From positions 372,001 through 436,000 of the forward strand of contig JAWZYV010013556.1 of NCBI GenBank assembly GCA_038373885.1: DNA of 64,000 nucleotides, in the 5' to 3' direction. Every line of letters starts with the position of its first letter. Positions within the stretch are counted from its first letter, which is position 1. Source of the stretch: Cheiracanthium punctorium. Lineage: Eukaryota; Arthropoda; Arachnida; Araneae; Cheiracanthiidae. Position numbers and translations under genes: made by a program. Positions 12,805 through 23,162 of the stretch are shown here, piece after piece. Under the pieces are notes generated by a model, which searched no databases, was not told where the DNA came from, and saw only the letters and a program-made list of their open reading frames with translations.

Positions 12805-12954
12805 CAGTGGCGTAGCAACGGGGCGGCCGCAGCTAAACTTTTCTTCCTTACACTTACAGAGTTCTTTATTTTAAAATTGGAAACCTGCCCTCCGTAGGGG
12901 GGGGGGGAGACTGAAGGACCGCTCTGGGTGCCAATTACCCAAACTAAGCCGCTG
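12805..12954. mobile_element. hAT-type MITE, 150 bp
   Basis: Left terminus CAGTGGCGTAGC, right terminus reverse complemented CAGCGGCTTAGT. The flanks gtaaaatt (12797-12804) and ataaaatt (12955-12962) match at 7 of 8 positions. It contains a G-run near 12895-12907. Confidence 0.6.
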
Positions 12955-15806
12955 ATAAAATTGTAATATAATCAGTGGCGGCTCTTCCATTTGAGCACAT
13001 GAGCGCGTGAACCCCCAGGGGTAAAACTAAAGAATAAACACATGAATAAACACTATTATTAAACATGTTTATTATAGCTAACACTGTATCGGAGGTTACT
13101 ACAGCATAGTCTTTCGTCGCTCGCATGTGCGATCGACCGAGTGACCATCTGAACCGGTCTCTGAGGAAAGACGCCGAGAGAGTTGCGGGAGAAGCGAGGC
13201 TCTTTTTTATAAACTCATTCACTTGACAGTTCAACCAACTCAAATTCCTGATGCTGAATTTGAACGTCCTCAATATGGACAGATATATTTCTGAAGTAAT
13301 CAAGACGCTGTTAGTGAATGCATGAACAATCCCCATTGTATCAGCCAGATCTTCGATGACACCATCGCTGATGCACTCTCTGCGACAGAAGGAAAGGAGG
13401 CACCTTACGTTAAACTATTTTTTGCTCAACCCTGATGCACCGACCATCGAATATTTAGCATCTCTGTTCAAAATAAAGTATCTGCTATTATAACATTGAA
13501 TGCTGACCAAAGCTTACCTGATAATGAATGAGTGATCCGACAACCATGTAAATCTTTGGCAATCATGAAGATTATTGATACGTGTCAAGGCATTTACGTA
13601 CACATTATTTTACACTTAAGGAATTTTTAGATACTGGGCATGGCTCGGTAGCCAGGTACTTTTGTACTTATTAGTGATAATTTTTATTTTATTGTAATTA
13701 GTTATTTTTAACTTTCAATTAGCAATAATATGCTTTTTTTTATATTTTAGAGGAACAGTAGTTTTTTATTTTCATTTTAATTCTAGAATGATTTTATTTT
13801 AATAACTAGTTTTTTTTAAAACTCATTATTTGTGTTTAAATAAGCATGTTGATTGTACTAAACAAAAGGCCGCCTTTTTTTGTTTTTTATTTTAAATAGC
13901 AGAAATACAACCTGTAGTAATCCAAATTACATGTAAACACATTTAAAAAAACTGAAAATTCATGCCATGACGCCGGAAACCAAGTTATTACAGTGTATGT
14001 AGTATATAAACTGCTTACATTTGTCAGTTTTGGTAATTATAGTACTGTCTATTAATCACTATTCAATTCTTTAGTGATTTTTAAGAAATATGTTGGGGCA
14101 CGTTTTTAGAGATGCTTTCTGTCCTGTCTGAAACCTAGAAGACGTTTTTATGATTTGTGAATAAATGTTAATTAAATTTTTTCAGACTGTAATGTGCGAT
14201 TATTTTTAGGTTTTTTGCATGTTTTTAATCGACAATATTTAAATTTTCCATTTTGGGGACACCATGAAAAAATTTCCAAAATGTGCTACAACGTGCCGGA
14301 TAGATGCATAAAGGCTGCTGTTGTGTGCAACCTTTTACGTCAAGGGAAAAAAAAATTGGCCTCCAAAAGTTTTGCGGCGCACCTGAAACGGAAGAGTATA
14401 TTTTAAAAATATTTACATCCATGAGTTTTTGTTTAATAATTGTTATTATTATTATTATTATTTTGTATTATTAATTTCAATATCATTTTACAAATGCACT
14501 CATTCTGGAATATTGGTCAGAAGAAATTAAAACGAATGTGTTTCCATGAAATAATAGAAAACTCATAATGGTATATGTGTGTGTAGGGTGTATCGAAAAA
14601 ACTTTTTTCGAAATTCGCTTACCCTTAGGGCTATTGTTTGGCCAAATTGGCTCAATAAAAAAGTGTGCTAAGTTTCAACTGGATTGGTTAAAGTCTTCAG
14701 TTACCGCACTGGACCTAAATTTTGAGGAAAAATGAAAAAAGCAAATTTTTGAAAAAAAAAATTTTGAAAATTTCTCCTCCCCAGCACTAATGTTTACTTT
14801 TAATTGACTCAATAATAAGTGTGTAAATTTTTAGCTTGATCGATTAATATGTTCAGTGAAAAAAAAAGTGAAAAAACAAGTAAATTTCTCTGACACTGTT
14901 TAGAGGCATTTCAATTCTTTAATATTAATATTTTGTGTGTACATCAAGTCCGATAACGTAAGGAACGTAAGAAATGTGTTTGCAATATACATTAACAAAT
15001 AGCGCTGTAATCGCAAGCTTACGTAATTCCTCCCGATATGACTCCTTGTGACTACTTTCTGAGGGGCACACTTAAGGTGATTCTCGGCCAGCGAAAACGA
15101 AGCTGCGAAGTCCCATAGAATCCTATGAGAAAATCTCCCTCATAACATTGATAGTTATTAACACTCTATTTTTTCCCCACTATCCAGCTAGTAGTTTTCA
15201 ATGCCTTTTCTAAAATTTTGGTATTCTTTTTACTTGAGGGAAGAGGGGGGTTGGAAGTTCCAGTCCCACTTGTCGAATACTTTTCAACATAAAATCCATA
15301 CATTTATCATTTTTAACGTAAAAAGGTCGCATTTACATTTATGACCACCCTCCCCTTAAAGAAAGCCTGTGTATGCATTTATCTCCGGATTCAAAGACAC
15401 TGTCTACCTGAACTCTCCCAATATGCTAGACAGCTTGAATTACCGATGAGCTCAGTATATAAATCCATTCCCATTCAGACACTCCTGGATCAGATTTTTC
15501 TAATTATCTTGATGAAAAAGTTAGGGGTCGCGTTATATTCGAGCCAATACGGAATAACCCCTCCCCCCCCCAAAAAAAAAAAATGAACACCCCTCCTGCT
15601 CTCAAACAAACAAACAAACAACAACTTAACAACTAAAAAAAAACTAGAAAAAAAAGAAGAAAAAAACGAGATTGCTCTTCTTTTTTCAGGATCATTTCCT
15701 ACCTTAGGGAGAGTCTGTTTTAATTCGGGAGAATTTTAATCATCAGTAATCGCTGCCTTTATCCCTGTATTTCCTTTTTTTAAACCGTTCTTTCATTTTG
15801 GGAGTA

Positions 15807-16817
15807 CAGTGAAACTTCTATGAGCGACCACCTCTATTAGCGACCCCCTCCTCCAATGACCCATTTATATATATATATAAGGCACCAATTTTTTAGCCAG
15901 TCTACTTAAGGTTAAACGATCTTCTAGAAGAGACCATACAACCCTCTATAAGCGGCAGGATCTGGTTCCTTGTCCGAAAATTTCTAGCATTTTTCCGGAA
16001 GTAAACAAAAACCACATTCCAAACTAATCGTTGTAATGTAAAACGACAGCAGGTGCAAATACACGTAAAAACCATTATTTATAAATCTTCCAAGTTAGAG
16101 AAGTTGTTGTTGTGTGTGATTATGGAAACGTTACACTAGGGCGATCTGCCAAGGGGGGTGCCTTGGTGGGAGGACTTTCTAAGGGGTTCTAACGCGTATT
16201 CACGTTACATCTGGATAAAGCCTACCAAAACTCCAGACCGTTAGATCGACAGCCGCGCGATGGGACCCGAACCCGGGACCTTCACACTTCGGCCATCTAC
16301 CATTTTCAGTGGCATAACCACTGTGCCATGGTGAGGTGCAAGTTAGAGAAGAGATATGTCTAGGAAACGAGTTAATTTACCTTACCGTTGGAGCAGAGTA
16401 TTGATGGGATCGAGTCACACGAAAAAAGAAATTTGGAAAGAAAATTGTCAGTTACCTTTGGTAGTGGGAAAACCCAGAAAGCAAATTTTAAAGCAAATAT
16501 ATTTTATTATGTCAAATTCAGGATGCATAAAGATGCATAAATGCTCTTTTGCCAGATGTAAAAAACAAAGTAGAGCTAGAAGTACTTTCCGAGGCAGAAA
16601 ACAAGAATGAAAAAATCCAAAATTTCTAAATATTTTATTAAAATTTAAATTCAGGAAACATGTTTGTATAATTACGTTATTAGAATGCAGTTCCATAAAT
16701 GTTAAAACTTACAAATTTTTTTTTTTTTTTTTTTTTTTTGATTGGCTATCAAATTTTTATACTTCAGTGAGCGACCACCTCCCTTGACCGATTTTTGGCG
16801 GAATGTATGCTTCACTG
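15807..16817 (+). mobile_element. pogo/Tigger-like element with SINE inside
   Basis: TA precedes CAGTGAAACTTCTATGAGCG at the left, and the right end reverse complements to CAGTGAAGCATACATTCCGC before TA (16818-16819). The gagcgaccacctc block is present near both ends. TA targets and CAGTG termini fit pogo/Tigger elements. A frame opening at 16356 starts M-S-R-K-R, like pogo transposase N-termini, but soon loses similarity, so only a relic remains. The SINE at 16104-16338 is inserted just upstream of it. Confidence 0.68.
16104..16338 (-). repeat. tRNA-derived SINE family S1, 13-bp TSD
   Basis: On the minus strand the head has an A-box-like tggcacagtggttatgcc and the B-box ggttcgggtcc, then the body with gttagaacccctt and a (CA)n/(CAA)n tail. 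The 13-bp direct repeat caagttagagaag at 16091-16103 and 16339-16351 is the target-site duplication. This is the reference copy of S1 for the window. Confidence 0.85.
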
Positions 16818-17167
16818 TATGTATATGTGTGTGTGTGTGTGTTTGTGTACGTATGCATGTGGTTTAATGATTGAAATACTTACTAAAGTATAAATCCTTG
16901 CTAACATTTGAAAACTGAAATAAAAGAAGTTATTTTCATCTACAATCATCTACACTCACTTATCAAGCGTTTGTATTCACTGTTCACTGTTTATAATGAA
17001 GACTAACAAAAAAGACATGATTCAGTTTTTTAATAAACATACACAGAAGTGTGTGTTTATAAGAAACACACTTCCCTGTGTGTGTGAATACGTATATGTA
17101 TACATTTATAAGCCCCCCCTAGGGAAAGTGTAAGCCCCCCTGTAAAAACGGTCTAGCTACGGCCCTG

Positions 17168-17880
17168 ACGGCCAGTTATTTTGAGCAGTTTTTCCATGCC
17201 ATCTGTACATACGTACATACGTATGTATGTAACTCGTATGTATGTCCCGCAATTACCACCAAAAGACCGTAACGTATCGAAAATATTTAGTGTGTCCCTG
17301 TAAAAAGTATATTAACTTTACGTCAATGGCAAGCATGTAGTTATGCACCTCAATATTAAATATTTAATTTGTTATGTTCCACTACCCTACCGCCTACAGG
17401 CCGTAAATTTATCATGTCGGTAGTCTTTTGTGCAGCCCGTAAAAAGTAATAATTTTGCGTTTAGCATTTTTTAAAGGCAATTGCGTAATTATAACCTCAG
17501 TAATAAATATTTATTTATTTATTGTCTATTTGACTATTACTAACAATAGACCAGAACGTATCGAAAACGTTACTGAAATATTTATCATTTTCATGTGTGA
17601 GCGTGTATATACCACAATAATAAATATTTATTTTGTTATGTTGCATTATTACTGTCGGTAGATCGCAAAATTTAAATCGTAAATCTCTAGTGTAACCCTG
17701 TAAAAAGTATATCATTTATATGCTCACTAGTTCAGTAGCAAGAAAGTAGTTATACAACTCACCAATAATTATTAATTTTTTATGAACCACGACTAATTCA
17801 GTAGACAATAACATGTAGGAAGTGTTTTGTATGTCCCTTTAAAATGTGTATTGAAGTGCGTTATTTTCCCATCTTAACAA
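17168..17880 (+). repeat. Family X continuation, degenerate monomers
   Basis: It resumes family X after the hAT insertion (ttgagcagtttttccatgcc, shared with 61280-61300 reversed). Degenerate units marked by gt(c/a)cctgtaaaaagtat recur near 17293, 17430, 17690 and 17828. Confidence 0.55.
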
Positions 17881-19555
17881 GTGCAAAGTAGAGCGCCAAT
17901 CTAAGGAAAATAGTAGTCAATCCCACGGAAAAGTGCTTCAAAATCAATGGTTGCAGAGCAATATTTTTTCATCTTCTGGAATCATAAATAGTTACGAAAT
18001 CATGTTCCATAATTACGGCGGAGAGGAACGGGAACTGGTGGACCTGCGTTGTGTTTGAATGAAATGCACTTCATTTTCAATGCGTATCACATATAATATA
18101 ATGATTGCCGTTTCAATAATTTAATCAGTGGAATGGGAAAGTGCTTCGAAATTAATGTGTTTAGCATGATTTTTGTGCCTTGCCTTTAGACTACTCCAAT
18201 GATAGAAACTTCTGGAAGCAGCATTGGAAAATAAAACCACAAATGGCGAAATAAGTTGCTAAGAAAAGGAAATTGTTGAATAAAAAATGCATGAAATATG
18301 ATGTTTCTTTACCGAGGTTTTAGAGAGGAAAAAGTTAGGATGTGTTTCAAAAGCAATGCCTCGCGCATAATTTTCGTTGCTTGCTTTTCCCATTGCATTA
18401 CAAAGGTAGGGAGCCTTGCAGTAAAAAAAATCCTGAAAGGGAAAATTACTAGAAAATCGAACAAATGATCTCCAAAAAAACGACCTGATATTCCCTAAGC
18501 AGCATCCAATCGTAAAGAAAAATCCCCACATCTTCTAGTCTCCCAACCGGGGAACCCCAATTAACTGCCTCCTCTGCAGAAAACCAAATACTCTCATGGC
18601 TGCCTTTAAAAATTTTGGGGTGCGTGTCCCATTCGAAATCTGTTAGCCATTTCAGATTTCGTTACCGCCCCACAAAATCCATTTCGGAACACCAGAGACT
18701 AACAGTACGTCGATTCTGAGACGGAAGAAATCTCTATTTTATACCTGAAGTTTCCTAAATGTAAATATTTTCCAATATTTTCAGTATTTTACCGCATGCA
18801 GTGTAATGTGAAAATGTAGGAAGTGTTTTTTTAAGGCAATATATTATAATTTGTCAGCAAACGATTTTTTAGAATGGTTCCTGAAGTGTGTTTGTAGTGT
18901 GACTTTACAAACGAAAATTTGCATTCCTAAATCGCTCGGGGCGGGGTAACTAAAGGAGTTCTTATAAGCAGAACATATGGACTTTCAGAAACTGAAAATA
19001 ATCAGGTTCCGCTAATCAACAATTACAATTGCAAATCAGTTTTAATCCAAAGAAAGGAATTAGCAATCGTATTCCATTGGTACTTTTCCTAATACAGATG
19101 AACAGGTTAACACCGAGTGGTGTAGGGATTTTGTTTCTGGGATATTTAAATTGGGGAATATATATAAGGATGGTTTTTTTAGTTGCCATTTGTTCGAATG
19201 TCCCTAAAAATTATGTATTTTCCCTTCAGCAGGGATTTTTTAGGCTAACCAGGTAGTGGGTAAAGACACCCCTCTGTCGATCGTTTGCTTTCAGGAACCT
19301 GTAACCAGTTTGTTTGGATTAGAAGGATTGCATACGTTTCATGCTCAGTGTAGTGATTGAGAATAAGAAATGATGCAGAAAAGCGTGTAAACGCTTTGTG
19401 TTTATGAAGCATTTTCCAACGCAATAATATCCGGCTGAAAACTATTATGCGGATATGAGAATTTCAGTCAGTTAAGAATTACGAGACAGGAAAATATTTC
19501 GAAATGGATTGATTATGAGAAACTTTCAATTGTAAATGTTTAAAACATGCATTTT
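17881..19555. other. Unrecognised AT-rich stretch
   Basis: Open frames of up to 90 codons (for example 18259-18531 minus and 19029-19256 plus) have no recognisable domain or splice context. No terminal repeats were seen. Confidence 0.3.
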
Positions 19556-20175
19556 TACATCCTTGCACGAAGTAAAGAATCGTATGATTGCAAAGAATTT
19601 CGGTATTCAGATTTTGCCAAACAAAAAGATTATTTTTTCCATTTTAAAAATTAACTTTGTTAAGTTAGTGCGTAACATTTCAAAGTGTGTATTGATGAAC
19701 GTAAGACAATATACATACGTATTCATGCATATAGGATAAATTTTTCCTGACCACGGATCCATTTTGACTGGGTTTGTGATGACGTCTGTACGTACATATA
19801 AACATAGCTCGCATAACTTATCCGTACAATGTTAATATTTCGCATTTAGATGATTGCAACATCTAATTCTGTATCTCCTTTTTCAATTGTAATAGGCTGG
19901 ATAGTTAGGTGCAGGATCACCCTAAAGACAATAGGGTCTATGGACACCTTCAATACATTAAAAACCATGAACACCTTCAATACAATAAAAGTATGTGAAC
20001 TGTCATTATTTGGGACGTGATCAAATATTTTCAATGTCGCCAGTGTTGCGAGTTTTGCTGAAATACTGCCAAATTTGTCGCCAAAAACAAATACGTAACT
20101 CTCATAATTCAAAAACAATTAGACAAATTATGTTGAAATTTCGCATAGGTTGTAACATCTAGTTTTTATTGTATA
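19556..20175 (+). repeat. Family X fragment, interrupted by Helitron
   Basis: It contains the family X phrases ccttgcacgaag, gttgtaacatctag and the cgccag...gcgagttttgctgaaat block. It ends abruptly where the Helitron 3' terminus begins at 20176. Confidence 0.6.
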
Positions 20176-22060
20176 CTAGCTGGAACCCGTCGAATTCGGC
20201 GGTCACTTTATTGAGCGTAATCTCTCTATTCTAAAAAAAAGTAACGGTCGCTGTCGCCGCCGCTGTCAAGAGTTTGTTCGGCTATCTTCTCCTAAACCGT
20301 GGGGATTTGAATTTCGAGAAATATGTCCACAGATTCGGAAAATTCCGAGGAACCTGATATAAATCAGGATAAAATCGAACTATTAGAAGATTTTAATAAA
20401 AAACTGAAAAAATAAAACATAATGGTTGCCGGATTTGGCTTAAAATCAATCATTCCTTTGCAGCAAAGCAATTCCAAGTATGTAGAATCGCGTGTAATTG
20501 ACAAACATGAAGTAGAATTATACCCATTTTACGCTAAATTAAAAACCATATGAAATAAATAACTCAAATGTGCTACACAAAGTTGACAATTTTCAAATAG
20601 TAAGTTCGCTTAGGCAACAGGAGTTTAGAATTAGCGATTATTCGTTTTTCCAAAACAGAATAACTCATTGTAACTGATTTTAACAGCGTCATCTTGGCAT
20701 TAGGTACGATCTAGCAAAATGGTATCTTTCCAAGCAGCGTGAATCTAAACCGCGAGTCCCAAAATGTTAGAACCCAATATCTTGAAAATGAAAAAGAAGT
20801 AAAATGCCGATTATTATAAAGCCGGTTCTGTCCAGCTGGAGTATTTGCTACCAGTAGAAATATTTGGCAGCGTTAACTATGCTATTATAGCAGTTATAGT
20901 ACACTTTGGATATTTGCCAGCGCGGCGAGATGATATAATTCGTGGTGCTAAATACGCCAATCTGCAAAGGATTATGTATATGAAAATAATGATAACGGTT
21001 TTCCGGGAACCTTAAATGAGCAGTAATTATAGGTTGTGAGCATATGTAAATCGCCAAATAATGAAAAGTCTATCCTAGCTGTTTCGTAGTTTTTATCAAA
21101 GAAAACATATGAAGTACTGTTTTCTTAGAGCTAATTATTAACTACTAGTTGTCTTCCAGTGGTCGAAATTCGACCATAAAACATTATTTTTTTTTTAATT
21201 TGAGTGTGAATAAAGTTCTTCTGTCAAAGAATATGTCGCACCATTCCATATACACTGGAACCTACTAAAGTGACCACCTTGACTAAGAGACTATCTGTCT
21301 TTAGTAACCAATTTTGTACAGTTTCACTTTTCTGTGAAGACGGTGTTTTTGTAAATGCAAAGGCAGCTCAAGCGAGTGGGTCATAGGATCATCTCCTTCA
21401 ACCGACCTTAGATTTTACACATTCAGTTTGCATTTTGAACAATTTAAGCCAATCTAAAAAGTCTAGTGGCCCCTTCCGAAAATTGAGCCTGGGACCTGTC
21501 CTTGGCTAAAGTAACATTATGTTTGGAGTTATAAAATCTTAAAAAGTGAATGATTCAATTTTACTTGCTGAGGCGTACCATTGACCATGCATGAAACCTT
21601 GCTACCTCAATAAATTTGCCTTTTTTTCGAATGATTGTCCTTGAGATTTATTTACTGTCATCGCAAATGCAGATACATTTGAAAATTGAGTTTTTTGAAA
21701 GGATATGGTAAAATAGTACCAGAATATTTTATAAGTGGAATTAAAATTCTTTTATTGCCTGCGATTCCAGTTCAAACTTCGCAATCAATAGCATTACGAT
21801 GTACTATAAACTTGATGCGCATTCCTGTTTCCTTGACTGATGCTTCCTTTGTATTTAAGTTTCTTATTAGTATAACGATGCAATTTACTAACTTATGTAG
21901 GGGCAAACTATGGTATTTTTCTTTTAGCCAAGTGCAAGTCCCGCCAACTGTTTTTTCTGGGAAACGTTTTAAAGACTGCTTCTGAAACACTGTCGAAGTT
22001 AAAAGGTTGGGAACCGCCGGTTTGAGACATACCCAAAATCTCGCCAACGGGCATCGAGCT
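20176..22060 (-). mobile_element. Helitron with degenerate helicase
   Basis: On the minus strand the 3' end is a hairpin (ccgccgaattcgacggg), a short spacer and CTAG at 20179-20176 followed by T, which fits the CTRR^T end of Helitrons. The region upstream encodes Pif1-type helicase remnants (21540-22047). The segment 20190-21060 has an inverted relative at 40440-41212, and a short relative lies at 48178-48325. The 5' TC end was not located, so the right boundary is approximate. Confidence 0.7.
21540..22047 (-). pseudogene. Helitron Pif1-like helicase, C-terminal remnant
   Basis: In order on the minus strand I read a LPLHKLVNCIVILIRNLN segment (like the LPPHKL...LLRNLN segment of Helitron helicases), then HRNAIDCEV-stop-TGIAGNKRILIPLI (like the IDCEV-TG-GxxVLIPRI segment). 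After a frame change comes SAFAMTVNKSQGQSFEK, the conserved helicase motif, and then HGQWYASASKI, matching the HGQLYVAxSRV motif. The in-frame TGA and the frame change make it non-functional. The rest of the helicase and the Rep domain are absent. Confidence 0.8.
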
Positions 22061-22179
22061 TATAGAGTTTTGCCGATATAATTTTGGTATAATAATCAGT
22101 CGACATAAATTTAGTACCGAAAATAAGTACGTATGTCACAGAACTCAAAAACTTTTAGCCGTCTAATGAAATGACGCAG

Positions 22180-22532
22180 CTGCGTCAAAAAAAAGTCTCT
22201 AGATCTGTGGCACGCGATGAACGTTTCGATCGTCCGCCATCTTGCTGGTAGTTAAGTCGAGCGATGGCAAAGGCTGCCCTTTTTTCAGCATTGGGCAATC
22301 TATCCAGCTGTTCTCGCATTCTTCTATTTTTCAGCAGATGTCAGTGCTGTTAAAAATGATCGTGACCATTTTTTTACGGGAAACGACGTGGTAAAAGGTA
22401 AAGGATTCTCCTTGAGCTATGTCACCCGCAGCTATTTTTATAGAAATCCAATCTATTCTTCGTCACTGGCAACAGTCAAAACGTCAGAGTTTGGTGTTCC
22501 CAGAGCGGGAACAATGCGCCTTAAAGGATTAA
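22180..22532. mobile_element. piggyBac-like MITE, truncated copy
   Basis: This is an inverted relative of 5485-5969. The right end, reverse complemented, reads TTAATCCTTTAAGGCGCA, followed by the same gttcccgctctgggaac hairpin and the agatctgtggcacgcgatg block. The other terminus is lost near 22180. The 110-codon frame at 22388-22720 runs across the element edge and is not a gene. Confidence 0.65.
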
Positions 22533-22828
22533 CTGAAACTTGCAAATGGCAGGCCAGAAAAGAAAGAACTATTTTTTTCAATTCGTCTTATTTTTTGAAC
22601 AAGCTTGACCCCACGATATATTACTGTAGAAATATAACTATAACCAGCAAATATTCGGTGGAAAAGCAGCATTGTAAAATAATGAAAACACGGCATCAAC
22701 ACAACAAAAAGTATTTATAATTTGGGTACTTTACCCTTTAATGTTCACGAATTTCGAAATTCAATTTTTTAAAGAGTGATAGTACAACAATCAACCAACG
22801 TCAAACTTTTAATCTGTCACTTATTCTT

Positions 22829-22834
22829 TTTATT
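22829..22834 (-). promoter_or_regulatory. Poly(A) signal AATAAA of SDR gene A
   Basis: AATAAA on the minus strand lies about 95 nt after the stop codon of gene A (22929) and about 19 nt after a 20-nt motif shared with gene B. Confidence 0.55.
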
Positions 22835-22852
22835 CAATCAAATAAACTCAAG

Positions 22853-22872
22853 TACAACAAAAGTCAGTACAC
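22853..22872 (-). other. Conserved 3' UTR motif, gene A copy
   Basis: The plus-strand 20-mer tacaacaaaagtcagtacac is identical at 46983-47002 behind gene B. Both copies lie 57-79 nt beyond the stop codon and shortly before an AATAAA signal. It supports common descent of the two transcripts, and its retention may reflect function or recency. Confidence 0.6.
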
Positions 22873-22928
22873 AGAATTTTTTTTTTTTTTTTTTTGAACA
22901 GGCACAACACTTCATCCGCCAGAGTATT

Positions 22929-23162
22929 TTAATTAAATTTAAAAACGCTTCCATTTCTGTCAATGTAGCTGCCGTGATGACTTTCGTCTAAAGTCGGAAG
23001 CGTGTTCAAGATGGCCGACACAGTATCACTCAACTTGATTGTGTCTTTTTCGGCACTTCTGTCCATTTTCACTGCTCCAGGACATAGATTGATCATCAGA
23101 ATGCTTCTTTCTGTTAGAGATCTACTGGCTGCCATGATTCTTCCCATCATATTTAAAGCTGC
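22929..23162 (-). CDS. Gene A exon 5 (C-terminal)
   Basis: It follows the acceptor tttctctttag and encodes AALNMMGRIM, then NLCPGAVKMDR and ends VFKFN-stop, 77 codons. The PG motif is kept. The residues after it (KTDM in gene B) read KMDR here, another departure in a cofactor- and substrate-contact region. Confidence 0.88.
   Translation of the reverse strand, partial: AALNMMGRIMAASRSLTERSILMINLCPGAVKMDRSAEKDTIKLSDTVSAILNTLPTLDESHHGSYIDRNGSVFKFN

Larger units (their letters stand above)
11917..17167. mobile_element. 5.25-kb hAT-type element, non-autonomous
   Basis: The ends are CAGGGCCGTAGC at left and, reverse complemented, CAGGGCCGTAGC at right. The 8-bp direct repeat acggccag flanks both sides (11909-11916 and 17168-17175). 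An 8-bp duplication with CAGGG termini is the hAT signature. Both subterminal regions hold G/C runs (agccccccctag). No hAT transposase frame was found. It carries a small hAT-type MITE (12805-12954) and a pogo-like element (15807-16817). The stretches 12955-15806 and 16818-17100 otherwise show no recognised feature beyond simple repeats such as (GT)n near 16828. Confidence 0.78.

Noticed and set aside
12944..13336. 130-codon minus-strand open frame inside the hAT-type element as a transposase
   Set aside because: None of the hAT catalytic or dimerisation motifs are visible and the frame is isolated.
22388..22720. 110-codon plus-strand open frame
   Set aside because: It crosses the boundary of a piggyBac-like MITE, and the VPRAGT segment is the translated subterminal hairpin.
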